Positions 36,217 through 44,950 are shown, numbered from the stretch's first letter. The stretch: 64,000 bases of DNA from Paenirhizobium daejeonense (GCF_014280875.1 NZ_JACLAL010000003.1:558001-622000); one strand, 5' to 3'. Notes: generated by a model from the letters alone, not told the origin. Made by a program: numbers and translations.

Positions 36217-37105
36217 GGACAACCTCCCTGTTGAGAAGCACGATCTGCTGATCCTGCGGCTTCCTTGCACCGGGATCGGTATCAAGCCCGAGACGCCTGA
36301 GCGCATAATACAGCAGCGCGCGCCGGACCTTGATCTTGGCCTTGCCCCCACGCATCCCGTAGTCGAGGGCGATGACCTTCGCTTGGGCTTCCGAAAGGGC
36401 AGGGTGGGGTCCAATCTCCAGTGTGACCTCAATATTCCAGTCGCGGTCATCCTCCGCAGGCACGCCGCTCTCCTGCGACCCACGAATTTCAAGCATCCGG
36501 GAGAGCAAGAAGTCCTTGAACGCCTCGTCAGCAAGGCAGAATGCCCGGGTGTGCCAGCGGAATCCGTCGAAACCGATGGCGTGGGGAGCAATCCAGCGCC
36601 AACGCGGCTCAGGGCTGGATAGGGACTGGTACCTCACCTCGATTGCCTGGGAGTGTCGAATGGCACCGACCACCGACCGGAGCGTTACCGGATTGACGCC
36701 ACGCACAGGTGTCGGGGCAGATGCGAAGGATGGAAGATTAGCGACCCAAGAGTCCTCGCGGTCGAGGATTCCGTCAGCCACCGACCGCAATTGGGTGAGA
36801 TAGCGACTCGCGTCTGGCTCGAGGAACAGAGGCTTGAAATCCGAGCCGCGGATATAGGTCCGTGCACTCTTATCATACACCATGTTGTCTGGCGCGAAGC
36901 CGATGTAACGGTTCAGGTCGGTGGATGCTTGGTTCACCGAGAGCCCGAATTGCTCCATCAGGTCGCTACGATTCACATGCCCCTCCCAAAACAGGCGGAA
37001 CTCTATGAACTCGAGACGCTGCTCGACTCCCCAGCGAAGTTCGGACCTCACGTTGTCCACCACGGCCCCCAAATCATGATGCGCATGAAAACTATGCGCG
37101 CCCAT
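36200..37105 (-). CDS. WYL-domain transcriptional regulator, BrxR/CapW-like
   Basis: A 301-residue DNA-binding regulator. A winged helix at the N-terminus (RLEFIEFRLFWEGHVNRSDL) and the segment DNMVYDKSARTYI resemble BrxR/CapW proteins that repress BREX, CBASS and other defence operons. A WYL domain follows at about residues 145-210 (IEVRYQSLSS, WIAPHAIGFDGFRWHTRAFC), thought to sense nucleic acid or a nucleotide signal. First gene of the operon and overlapping the sigma gene. The ATG at 37105 lies only 13 bp from TTGACA, so a GTG 14-18 codons in (VVDNVRSEL) may be the true start. Confidence 0.88.
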   Translation of the reverse strand: MGAHSFHAHHDLGAVVDNVRSELRWGVEQRLEFIEFRLFWEGHVNRSDLMEQFGLSVNQASTDLNRYIGFAPDNMVYDKSARTYIRGSDFKPLFLEPDASRYLTQLRSVADGILDREDSWVANLPSFASAPTPVRGVNPVTLRSVVGAIRHSQAIEVRYQSLSSPEPRWRWIAPHAIGFDGFRWHTRAFCLADEAFKDFLLSRMLEIRGSQESGVPAEDDRDWNIEVTLEIGPHPALSEAQAKVIALDYGMRGGKAKIKVRRALLYYALRRLGLDTDPGARKPQDQQIVLLNREVVHEDHG

Positions 37106-37143
37106 TTTTTGGGCCTATGTCAAGCTAGTCAATGGATCCCTGC

Positions 37144-37181
37144 GTGGCAATCACAATTCTTGGTGGCAATCACAATTCTTG
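37144..37181. repeat. Perfect tandem 19-bp repeat upstream of the WYL gene
   Basis: GTGGCAATCACAATTCTTG occurs twice with no gap (37144-37162, 37163-37181), followed by a partial third copy GTGCAAT. It lies 39 bp before the WYL start in the 127-bp gap after the XRE gene, suiting an operator for cooperative binding. On the minus strand TTGACT and TTGACA follow at 37132 and 37123. Confidence 0.7.
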
Positions 37182-37232
37182 GTGCAATGTTAGCTTCTTC
37201 CTTCGTTGATCCTAAAGGCTGAGTTGGTTAAG

Positions 37233-37568
37233 CTATCGGCTGTGTCGGCCTATAGCTCTTACCTGTTCCACAGCCAGTTCGAGATCATTGTCCGGGAGCC
37301 TACGTGCAACGGCCTGCAGTTCTTCGAATAACTGCGCTCTTCGAGGGGATATGGCCGTCTCATCGAAGTCGAACAGATCGCCAAGCGGCACATCAAGCGC
37401 CTGGGCCAGCTGTTCGATGGTGATGAAGTTCGGCAGGCTTTTGCCGCGCTCAAGGTTCGACAGGGCATCGACCGAGCGGCCAATGCGAACCGCCAGTTCT
37501 TCCTGTGTCAGCTTCTTTTCCTTGCGGAGTTGTCTGAGGCGAACTCCGAACTGCGACTTCGTGACCAT
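37233..37568 (-). CDS. XRE-family HTH regulator
   Basis: A 111-residue protein with a Cro/C1-type HTH at residues 8-63 (LRQLRKEKKLTQEELAVRIG, LERGKSLPNFITIEQLAQAL) and a short C-terminal helix. It is upstream of and in the same direction as the WYL defence operon, and divergent from a secreted protein gene. A strong inverted repeat at 37628 is its likely operator. It may add a second layer of control to the defence operon or belong to the host. Confidence 0.88.
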   Translation of the reverse strand: MVTKSQFGVRLRQLRKEKKLTQEELAVRIGRSVDALSNLERGKSLPNFITIEQLAQALDVPLGDLFDFDETAISPRRAQLFEELQAVARRLPDNDLELAVEQVRAIGRHSR

Positions 37569-37627
37569 ACCCGTATTTCAATCCGGGTTGAGATTTACGG
37601 AACGGAGTACACTTGGAAACGATTTGT

Positions 37628-37651
37628 AAACCCGTATAGTTATACGAGTTT
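37628..37651. promoter_or_regulatory. Inverted repeat, likely XRE operator
   Basis: AAACCCGTATA (37628-37638) and TATACGAGTTT (37641-37651) pair over 11 bp with one mismatch and a 2-bp centre. The half-site ACCCGTAT recurs at 37569-37576, beside the XRE start, where ACCCG/CGGGT form another short palindrome. Confidence 0.65.
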
Positions 37652-37781
37652 TAAGGTGAATCCCGAGTCTGTTTCTGTTTGTCTCGCGTCTCTACCGTTT
37701 GCGGATTTGCATGAGGGACTTCCCCTCCAAAATTTCCAACCACGCCCGGTATAACGACCGGGACAAGACGGAGTTCCTGTC

Positions 37782-38657
37782 GTGAGCACAACAGCACGAT
37801 TTTCATTCGCACTCATGGCCCTTTCGGCAGTGCCGGCTCTCGGTGCCGATATCGACCGCCCGATCATCGGCAATCAGGGCGGCTTCACCTATGTCGAGCC
37901 TACCGGCGTGACGGTGGAAGACCAAGGTGGTGTGACCGGCTATGTCGAGGGCAGCTTCAACAAGGCCTTTGATACACCCTATGACGTGGACAGCCGGACC
38001 TGGGCACTGCGTGGTTCCGTCAATTTCGAGGGCGACAGCGGATTGAACTTGCAGATTGATGCCAATTATGCCCGAACATCGACCGAACATGTCGATGTCA
38101 ATCAACTCGGTGGCGCCGGTCACATCTACTACCGCGATCCATCTCTTGCCGTCGGCGGTTTCTTTCAGGCAAACCGGCTGGATGCGGGCTATCTCGATTA
38201 CCTCGGTGACGATGCGATCAAGGATTACATGGGCGGCATTGAAGCGGCGTGGTTCACCGATCCGGGAACGCTTTACGGTCGATTGGGCTATGGTCAGGCA
38301 ACCTTCGCCGGTTATTCCGCCGATCATTACTTGGGCTCGGTTAGTGCACGCTTTTACGTGAACGACAATCTGCGCTTCGATGTCGAAGGCAGCCTGAACC
38401 GTATCAGCTATTCAACGGTAGACCTGGATACACAGTCAGTTGTCATCTCCGGCAATTACCGGACGGAAGCCATGCCGGTCACACTGTTCGCCGGTTATCG
38501 CTATGACCATCTCGACCTGTCTGCAAACAACACGTCGATTACTACCGGCAATACCAATACGGTCTTTGCCGGCTTGCGGTTTTCCTATGGCTCGCGCAGC
38601 CTGAAGGATGAAGAGCGCAAGGGGCCGGTCTGGACAGCGTCAACGCTGTTGCCATAA
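37782..38657 (+). CDS. Secreted outer-membrane beta-barrel-like protein
   Basis: A 291-residue protein starting with GTG. A signal peptide (FSFALMALSAVPALGA) is followed by alternating polar/hydrophobic strands typical of small porin-like barrels (GRLGYGQATFAGYSADHYLG, VTLFAGYRYDHLDLS, TVFAGLRFSYGSRSL). The last residues are unlike a classical terminal Phe barrel strand. Function unknown; divergent from the XRE gene. Probably host-derived rather than part of the defence operon. Confidence 0.75.
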   Translation: MSTTARFSFALMALSAVPALGADIDRPIIGNQGGFTYVEPTGVTVEDQGGVTGYVEGSFNKAFDTPYDVDSRTWALRGSVNFEGDSGLNLQIDANYARTSTEHVDVNQLGGAGHIYYRDPSLAVGGFFQANRLDAGYLDYLGDDAIKDYMGGIEAAWFTDPGTLYGRLGYGQATFAGYSADHYLGSVSARFYVNDNLRFDVEGSLNRISYSTVDLDTQSVVISGNYRTEAMPVTLFAGYRYDHLDLSANNTSITTGNTNTVFAGLRFSYGSRSLKDEERKGPVWTASTLLP

Positions 38658-38759
38658 GCCAAGCGTGAGATTGCCGATATACCTGCAGACCTCTTCATGG
38701 CAAGATGAAGGGGTTCTTCAGTCCCCATGATCAGACTGAGATGGAAAGGAACCCGAGCG

Positions 38760-38918
38760 ATGAAGCTGCTTTCCGAACCGCCGCGTAAACAGGAGACTGA
38801 TCCGTTTATGGAACTCCGACGTGAACTCCGCACTGTATTCTGGCTGACGGCCACCACGTTGGTGTTGACCTTTCTTCTCTTCGTGCGGGTCATGTTTTTA
38901 TCCGCACCGTTTCCGTAA
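38760..38918 (+). CDS. Small single-span membrane protein
   Basis: A 52-residue peptide with a polar N-terminus and one membrane helix (TVFWLTATTLVLTFLLFVRV). The ATG at 38760 has GGAAAGGA upstream, which supports translation. No family recognised. Confidence 0.5.
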   Translation: MKLLSEPPRKQETDPFMELRRELRTVFWLTATTLVLTFLLFVRVMFLSAPFP

Positions 38919-38920
38919 AT

Positions 38921-38952
38921 ATTGAATAATTACAATAACATATTGTTTCAAT
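38921..38952. promoter_or_regulatory. Nested AT-rich inverted repeats
   Basis: ATTGAA (38921) pairs with TTCAAT (38947-38952), and inside it ACAAT (38932) pairs with ATTGT (38942-38946). It lies 55 bp before the gene at 39007 and could be an operator or a recombination core. Confidence 0.35.
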
Positions 38953-39006
38953 CAGGTTTTCATCCAGAATGTTCAGGTCAACACAACTTCTGGAGTTTCA
39001 TGTATC

Positions 39007-39525
39007 ATGAGTAGCACGCACCCTTACACGGCCGACAAGGCAGCCCTTCTCGCGGACTATGTCGGACGCGACTTCCTTCGCCTTGCACGCGAACTGCGGC
39101 GGGTTCAGGAACAGCGCAGCGACCTGTTTATCGAGGTTGCCGAGGAGATCGGCCTTGGACGCCGCAAGGCGTTTGCCCTTGCCCGCGTCGCCCGCATATT
39201 CGACGATCTCGACATCGATGATCTGCGATTGAACAAAATCGGCTGGGCCAAGCTCAACAAGGTCAGCAGCCGCCTCAACGAGGATAATGCCGAACGGCTC
39301 CTCACATTGGCGGAAGAACATACGTCCCACCAGCTCGACTCAGTCCTGAAGGGCGAGCTGCCGGTCGATGGCGCCAGGGTTGTTCTGCTGTATTTCACCG
39401 AGGAGGATTATGCGCTCCTGAGCAAAAGGCTGCTCGAACATGGCGCACAGCTCTCCTCGAACGGCGGGATCGCCGGCAAGGAACAGGCGCTGATGAGCCT
39501 CATCAGGGAGCTTGGTGGTTCCTGA
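39007..39525 (+). CDS. Hypothetical helical protein upstream of the recombinases
   Basis: A 172-residue soluble protein I do not recognise. It is mostly helical, with a possible HTH-like stretch (FIEVAEEIGLGRRKAFALARVARI) and KIGWAKLNKVSSRL, which recalls plasmid or phage DNA-binding proteins. It ends at a strong terminator, so it is a separate unit from the HTH and recombinase genes downstream, though it may regulate them. Confidence 0.7.
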   Translation: MSSTHPYTADKAALLADYVGRDFLRLARELRRVQEQRSDLFIEVAEEIGLGRRKAFALARVARIFDDLDIDDLRLNKIGWAKLNKVSSRLNEDNAERLLTLAEEHTSHQLDSVLKGELPVDGARVVLLYFTEEDYALLSKRLLEHGAQLSSNGGIAGKEQALMSLIRELGGS

Positions 39526-39554
39526 TTGTTTGCGGATTCGTTCCAATCCCCTGT

Positions 39555-39586
39555 TGCCCGGAGCATGAAGATGCTCCGGGCATTTT
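39555..39586 (+). terminator. Rho-independent terminator
   Basis: Perfect 12-bp stem TGCCCGGAGCAT/ATGCTCCGGGCA, loop GAAG, then TTTT; 30 bp after the gene ending at 39525. Confidence 0.92.
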
Positions 39587-39802
39587 GCGTTTCAGGCGGC
39601 TGTGTATCGGCCACGAAACTGAGCTGAACAGGGCATTCCTGCGAGACAGGGCTGGTGCATGGTTTGCTCCGGTCCGCGGCGCACTGCTTGCAATGCAGGG
39701 AAAGCGTCGTCAGCTTCTGTCTCGGCAGGACATGATGTTCGTGACTTCTGAACAACGGACATCGGACCTGTCTTCATCTCTCGAATGAATTTGGAGGCCG
39801 CA

Positions 39803-40030
39803 ATGAATTTTCTGGACGATGACGCCCCCCTGCTGGACGAGGAGGGAAGCGGTGGTCCGGTTGTCGACGCATCCTTCCTGACTGTCGCTCAGTTGGTAAG
39901 GCGTTGGCAGATTTCCGAGCGTCACATTCGTCGTCTCATCGATACCAACGCACTTTCCGTTCACCGTTTCGGAAGAAAGGTGCGTATCGCCAAGGAGGAG
40001 GTGCTCGCCTACGAACATTCCTGTCGCTGA
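39803..40030 (+). CDS. Excisionase/MerR-like HTH protein
   Basis: A 75-residue protein whose C-terminal half is an HTH_17/excisionase-type winged helix (FLTVAQLVRRWQISERHIRR, VHRFGRKVRIAKEEVLAYE). Small proteins of this type direct excision or regulate integrases. I start at 39803 because GGAGG lies six bases upstream; the ATG at 39785 has no such site. It is followed by a hairpin and then the recombinase operon. Confidence 0.8.
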   Translation: MNFLDDDAPLLDEEGSGGPVVDASFLTVAQLVRRWQISERHIRRLIDTNALSVHRFGRKVRIAKEEVLAYEHSCR

Positions 40031-40068
40031 ATTGGTGCCGGCCAATCTAGCTGTTTCGACGGCGAATA

Positions 40069-40099
40069 CGGTCATGGGGAAACACCCATGACCGATTTT
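40069..40099 (+). terminator. Hairpin between the HTH gene and the recombinase operon
   Basis: CGGTCATGGG and CCCATGACCG form a perfect 10-bp stem with loop GAAACA, followed by ATTTTC. Probably a terminator or attenuator. Confidence 0.65.
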
Positions 40100-40192
40100 C
40101 AACAAAAATAGGCAGTGGGGGTTTCACCAAGCGTTCCCTCCTGCATCCCCAGTCATCACCAGACATGTCACGTCATGAAAGGAGGCTTCACC

Positions 40193-41911
40193 ATGGCCGC
40201 TCCTAACGATCCCGCTTTGACTCTTGAAGGGTTGCGGGCACGTCTCGAGAACGAGACGTCACTTTCTCCCTCAGTACGCGGAGAGCTGCGCTCGAAGCTC
40301 AAGCGTTTTGCCGATGTTGCGGGCAAGCATCCCTCGGAAATCATTGCCGACCCTGCTGTCATCCGCAAGGTCGTGGCTCTGGCCAACTGGCAGTCGGCGG
40401 GCCTTTCGAAGAAGGGGTGGGCGAATGTGACCTCCGGGGTAACCCGCGCAATGGTCATTGCCGGTATCAAGGTCCACCGTCGCCGCAGGAACTTCAAATT
40501 GTCCTTGTCCTGGGAGTATCTGTTGGCGCAGATGAGCCGGCGCGATCACGATGAAATCCATCGTTTCGCGGGTTGGTGTTCTGTTCATCAGATAGCCCCC
40601 TTGTCTGTCAATGCCGGCACGTTCGCCGCTTATCTGGATTATCTCACGAACGAAACGATCCAGACCAATCCTCGCGAACGGTGGCATGTGGCACACAGGG
40701 CATGGAATCGTGCGGTTGTTGCCGAAGGCGAGGCTTTCCCGGTGATACCCGATATCGCTCTGCCAGGGTGGCGTGGCTTGGACTGGTCTGCCTTCCCGGA
40801 AGCCCTGGTCGCCGAGTTTGATCAGTATGAGAAAAAGATGCTTGTGGGCGACCTTCTGGCAGATGAAGAAATTCGCCCGCTAAAGCCGATTACGATCAAG
40901 GGGTACAAGGACAAATTCCGCTGGTATCTGTCGCGCCTTGTGGAGAGTGGCGTCCCGATCGAGACGTTTTCGTCGTTGAACGCTTGCGTTGCCGTGGAAC
41001 TCGTGAAGCGTGGCATTCATGCCCATCTCGGCGGGCGCCCCCTTGATGACAAATCCCGGCCCGGCCTTCATGCCATGATGACGGCGATCCTCAGCGTCGC
41101 CAATCATGTGGGTGTCGGTACCGAACAACGGGCCTTGCTCCACAAGCTTGCACGCAAGGTTCGTCATCGCCCGACCGGCATGACGGAAAAGAACAGGAAT
41201 CGTCTCGCGCAATTCAAGGACCGCGAAGCCCGGCGTATGTTCATCCGGGCTCCGTTTCTGGTTGCGCAGGAGTTGAAGGATATCTCCAATCCGACCGCGC
41301 ATCAGGCGTTGCGGATGCAGTATGCGGCAATCCATGCGCTTCTTCTTCATCTGCCGGTTCGTGTGAAGAATGCCGCTATGCTCGATCTCGACAAGCACAT
41401 TTATCGTCCTCCGGGCAAGAAAGCCGGCCGGTGGCGTGTGCATTTCGAAGAGGGTGAGGTGAAGAACAAGGTGGTGATCGACGCCGAACTGAACGAAAAG
41501 ACCAGCGCCTTGCTCGATCTGTATGTCAGGGTATTCAGGCCGCGTCTGATGAAAAAGGCCACGAGCAGGCTGTTTATCAATCAGCACGGGGTGGCCAAGG
41601 AAACTTGCACTGTGTCGAAGCAGTTTTCCAAGTTCGTGAAAAGGGAAACGGGCTTTATCGTGAATGCCCATCTGCTCCGGCATTTCGCGGCTTTCACGTT
41701 CCTGGAGGCAAATCCCGGCCATTACGAGACGGTCCGTCAGTTGCTCGGGCACAAGGACATTGCTACGACCATCCGCTTTTACGCCGGTGCTGAAACTATG
41801 AACGCGCTGGAGCGTTATGATCGTCTGCTGGCCCGGCTCATGCGTTCGGAGGGCGATGGTGCGAAGGAGCATGCGCCCAAGGTTCACGGTCTTGATGCGG
41901 AGGATCTGTGA
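40193..41911 (+). CDS. Tyrosine recombinase A
   Basis: A 572-residue site-specific recombinase. Catalytic elements in the C-terminal part: first Arg in LLHLPVRVKNAAMLDL, HLLRH with the His-Arg pair, LLGHKDIATT and the nucleophile in IRFYAGAE. The large N-terminal half (residues 1-370) binds DNA. AAAGGAGG seven bases upstream fixes the ATG. Its stop overlaps the second recombinase (TGATG), so the two are made together, as in Tn554- or RIT-like elements. Confidence 0.92.
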   Translation: MAAPNDPALTLEGLRARLENETSLSPSVRGELRSKLKRFADVAGKHPSEIIADPAVIRKVVALANWQSAGLSKKGWANVTSGVTRAMVIAGIKVHRRRRNFKLSLSWEYLLAQMSRRDHDEIHRFAGWCSVHQIAPLSVNAGTFAAYLDYLTNETIQTNPRERWHVAHRAWNRAVVAEGEAFPVIPDIALPGWRGLDWSAFPEALVAEFDQYEKKMLVGDLLADEEIRPLKPITIKGYKDKFRWYLSRLVESGVPIETFSSLNACVAVELVKRGIHAHLGGRPLDDKSRPGLHAMMTAILSVANHVGVGTEQRALLHKLARKVRHRPTGMTEKNRNRLAQFKDREARRMFIRAPFLVAQELKDISNPTAHQALRMQYAAIHALLLHLPVRVKNAAMLDLDKHIYRPPGKKAGRWRVHFEEGEVKNKVVIDAELNEKTSALLDLYVRVFRPRLMKKATSRLFINQHGVAKETCTVSKQFSKFVKRETGFIVNAHLLRHFAAFTFLEANPGHYETVRQLLGHKDIATTIRFYAGAETMNALERYDRLLARLMRSEGDGAKEHAPKVHGLDAEDL

Positions 41912-42972
41912 TGGACAAGGAATCCTTCACTTCCATGAAGCTGAAAGACTGGCCGGGCCGGGATCGTGAGCTGTGGCATAAGGCGCTCCAGCCGGGTGAC
42001 ATCCTGGATGACGACGTTTCCCCGGCATCTGCCTGGCGCCCTGCCACCCGGCGTTCTACAGAAAAGGCTTGGGGGACTTATCTCTTTTGGCTGGAAACGA
42101 GCGGCAGCCTTGAGCCTGACGATACGCCCGTCAAGCGGGTGAACTTGGCGTCCATGTCTTCGTTCATCGCGCTGTATTCTGTCGGCCGCGCTGAATTGAC
42201 AGTCGCGGGGACCGTGAGAGGGATTGCCTACATGCTGCGCGCCACGGCTCCTCCTGACGGGATGCCCTGGCTGACGAAATTGGCGCACCGTCTGATGAAC
42301 AATGCGGCATCCGTGCGCCCCAAGCTGCCCCGTATGGTGTCGATCAGTGATCTGGCGAGCCTCGGCCTCAAGCTCATGGCCGATGGCCGAGCGATGCTGG
42401 CAAACGGTAAGGCAGATGGGGCGATGACGTTTCGTGATGGCCTGATGATCGCCGCGCTGGTTTCACGCCCGATGCGTCGTCGTAATTTCGCAGCCTTGCG
42501 GCTGGGCGTATCGTTCCTTGTGACCGATGCAGGGGCGCGTGTTGTCTATCCGGCAGAGGAAACCAAAAGACAGCAGCCCATCGATTTCTTTTATCCGGAC
42601 TGGCTTCATGAACACTTTGATTTCTATCTCGCAAGAGTTCGTCCCATTCTCATTCACTCCGGCAAATCAGAAGATGCTGGCTGGCTGTGGTTGGGCAGGA
42701 GGGGCACGGTTCTGACAGAGAATTCCATCGGGACTATCATCGGAGCGACAACGGAAGAACATCTTGGCCGTCGTGTCAGTCCTCATCTGTTTCGCGATTG
42801 CGCGGCAACGGACGTCGCGCTTCACGATTCATCTCATGTCGGGATCAGCAAGAGTGTTCTCGGTCACGCCACACTCGCCAGCAGCCAGACCCATTACAAT
42901 CAGGCGACGTCGTTCGCGGCCATGCGGCGCTATCAGAAGGTTCTGGACGATTTTATGGACGAGGGGGAATGA
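41911..42972 (+). CDS. Tyrosine recombinase B
   Basis: A 353-residue second tyrosine recombinase, distinct from the first: Arg in SRPMRRRNFAALRLG, HLFRDCAAT, VLGHATLASSQTHY with the Tyr. All catalytic positions seem present. Translationally coupled to recombinase A. Paired integrases often act as a heteromer on asymmetric sites. Confidence 0.9.
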   Translation: MDKESFTSMKLKDWPGRDRELWHKALQPGDILDDDVSPASAWRPATRRSTEKAWGTYLFWLETSGSLEPDDTPVKRVNLASMSSFIALYSVGRAELTVAGTVRGIAYMLRATAPPDGMPWLTKLAHRLMNNAASVRPKLPRMVSISDLASLGLKLMADGRAMLANGKADGAMTFRDGLMIAALVSRPMRRRNFAALRLGVSFLVTDAGARVVYPAEETKRQQPIDFFYPDWLHEHFDFYLARVRPILIHSGKSEDAGWLWLGRRGTVLTENSIGTIIGATTEEHLGRRVSPHLFRDCAATDVALHDSSHVGISKSVLGHATLASSQTHYNQATSFAAMRRYQKVLDDFMDEGE

Positions 42973-43132
42973 CCATTCCTGTGCAATCAATTGCAAATTT
43001 GAATCAAATCTTAACGATGGTGCGGGTCATGCGTTTGGGACCGTTGTCGAGAAATGAGGGTGGTGCGCGAATGGCGCCACTCGGCCCGTGGTACTCTGGT
43101 GGTCTTTTTCATCCGGTCATACAAGATCGGAG

Positions 43133-43366
43133 ATGGAACACGACACAAGAACCTTCAGCGCCGAAACGGATCGGATCGAGAGCTTGTCTCTCGATACAGC
43201 TGTTGTTTGCCCGGTGGGTCGCCGCGGTCATCGTGATGGCATTGCCGTCATCAGCGACGTCCCCGAGTCACTACCGGTCACGGCCGAAGAGATCGGGCTT
43301 CTTCGTGCGTTCCTTCGTGATGAGATTTCTGCCATCCTTCATGGTGACGACGGACCGAGGAAATAG
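43133..43366 (+). CDS. Small hypothetical protein before the serine recombinase
   Basis: A 77-residue candidate ending 3 bp before the serine recombinase ATG. The sequence SLDTAVVCPVGRRGHRDGIAV and a helical tail (TAEEIGLLRAFLRDEISAIL) look protein-like. The start is weak: a GG-rich site abuts the ATG. Not recognised. Confidence 0.4.
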   Translation: MEHDTRTFSAETDRIESLSLDTAVVCPVGRRGHRDGIAVISDVPESLPVTAEEIGLLRAFLRDEISAILHGDDGPRK

Positions 43367-43369
43367 CCA

Positions 43370-44950
43370 ATGACCGCTATGAAGGCCGCTATTTACGTCC
43401 GCGTCAGCACGACCCGTCAGGCCGAAAGTGATCTATCAATCCCCGATCAGGTCAGCCAATGTCGTTCCTATTGCGACCGTCAGGGATGGCAGGTCGTTGA
43501 CGTCTTCACCGAGCCTGGGGCTTCAGCGCTCGATGAGGACAGGCCGGCGTTTCAGGAAATGATCTTCAAGGCAACACGCTTTGACCATCCGTTCGACCAT
43601 GTCGTCGTGCATTCGCTCAGCCGTTTTTCACGGGATGCCCTGCATTCGGAGCTTTATGTCCGGCAGTTGCGGAAGGCCGGTGTCGAGCTGGTTTCCATTA
43701 CTCAGGACATAGGCCAGGACGGCAGCGGTGAGTTCATCCGCAAGGTTCTGAACATTTTCGATGAACATCAAAGCCGTGAGAACGCAAAGCATGTTCATCG
43801 CGCCATGCTCGAGAATGCGCGGCAAGGCTTCTGGAATGGCGCTCGCCCGCCGTTTGGTTATGACACGGTGGTCAAGGAAATGCGCGGCGCCAAGGAGAAG
43901 AAGGTGCTCGTGGTCAACGAGGATGAAGCCCGCACCGTTCGTCTCATCTTCAACCTGGCCGCAGGAGAGAGGGGACGGCCGCTGGGCGTCAAGGCAATAG
44001 CCACCCATTTGAACGAGCGGGGAATTTCCCGCAGGGGCGTGCGCTTTTCGACCGGTGGGGTTCACGATCTTCTGACATCGACCACCTATATCGGTCAGCA
44101 CCATTTCAATCGCAACGACAGCCGTAATCGCAGTGCTCGTCCGCCCTCGCAATGGATCGATCTGCAGGTTCCTGCAATCATCGATGAACAGACGTTCAAT
44201 GCAGTGCAGGGACTTCTTCAGAGTCGTAACCCCAAGCGTGTCGCGCCGAGGGTAGTTAACGGCCCAACTCTGCTGGCGGGGATAGCGCGTTGCGGCTATT
44301 GTGGAGCGGCTCTGATCCAGAACACTGGCAAAGGAGGTACCTACCGCTATTACTGCTGCTCTCGCAAGCTCAAGGAGGGGCCGCTATCGTGCCAGGGTAT
44401 TCGCATGCGCATGGAACGCCTTGATGACATTGTCATCGGGGAGATTCTTGAGCATGTTCTCAACCCGGCCCGTCTTACGGTGCTTCTCGAGGCCTACCTG
44501 AAATCCGCTACCGAGCGGGCTGACAGGAACAAGCACGAGATCGACCGGCTGCGTCAGAAGCACCGTGATACGCAGGCAGCTCTCACGCGATTGCTGTCGC
44601 TTGTAGAGAGCGGTTTGATGGAGGCAGAAGATCCGGCGTTGAAAGAGCGCTTGCTTGGGCTGAAGTTGCAGCGTGACGAACTAGCTGTGGAGATCAAAGA
44701 TCTGCAACAGCGCCTGTCATCGAGTGAGCCGGAGATCACGGCTGAAAAAATCGAACGCTTCGCAATGCTACTGCGTGATAAGCTGGCCAATGGCACACCG
44801 GAGTTCCGTCAGGCTTATGCCCGGATGGTCATGCGGGAAGTAAGTGTGAGAGACGACGAAATCAGGATAAGCGGATCCAAGGCAATCTTGGCTAAAGCCA
44901 CATCCCAAGGCCTCGGCAAAACTGATTGCGCTCCCTTGATTCGTCGCTAG
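43370..44950 (+). CDS. Large serine recombinase
   Basis: A 526-residue resolvase/invertase-family recombinase: catalytic Ser13 in YVRVSTTRQ, the resolvase fold to about 150, a recombinase domain (RPPFGYD onward), a zinc ribbon (CGYCGAALIQN ... YCCSRKLKEG) and a C-terminal coiled coil. Such enzymes integrate elements at short att sites. A GAGGAAA site precedes the ATG. Sitting directly behind two tyrosine recombinases is unusual. Confidence 0.93.
   Translation: MTAMKAAIYVRVSTTRQAESDLSIPDQVSQCRSYCDRQGWQVVDVFTEPGASALDEDRPAFQEMIFKATRFDHPFDHVVVHSLSRFSRDALHSELYVRQLRKAGVELVSITQDIGQDGSGEFIRKVLNIFDEHQSRENAKHVHRAMLENARQGFWNGARPPFGYDTVVKEMRGAKEKKVLVVNEDEARTVRLIFNLAAGERGRPLGVKAIATHLNERGISRRGVRFSTGGVHDLLTSTTYIGQHHFNRNDSRNRSARPPSQWIDLQVPAIIDEQTFNAVQGLLQSRNPKRVAPRVVNGPTLLAGIARCGYCGAALIQNTGKGGTYRYYCCSRKLKEGPLSCQGIRMRMERLDDIVIGEILEHVLNPARLTVLLEAYLKSATERADRNKHEIDRLRQKHRDTQAALTRLLSLVESGLMEAEDPALKERLLGLKLQRDELAVEIKDLQQRLSSSEPEITAEKIERFAMLLRDKLANGTPEFRQAYARMVMREVSVRDDEIRISGSKAILAKATSQGLGKTDCAPLIRR

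Larger units (their letters stand above)
39803..44950 (+). mobile_element. Recombinase module: HTH, two tyrosine recombinases, serine recombinase
   Basis: Five plus-strand genes make a compact DNA-recombination unit. No terminal inverted repeats or att core could be seen, so the limits given are only those of the genes. It may be an integrated element or cargo of the adjacent Tn7-like transposon. Confidence 0.6.

Noticed and set aside
37144-37181. Tandem 19-bp repeat as a CRISPR remnant
   Set aside because: Copies are gapless with no spacers and no cas genes are present.
39585-39788. 67-aa open frame between the terminator and the HTH gene
   Set aside because: No ribosome site and arginine-rich, random-looking composition.
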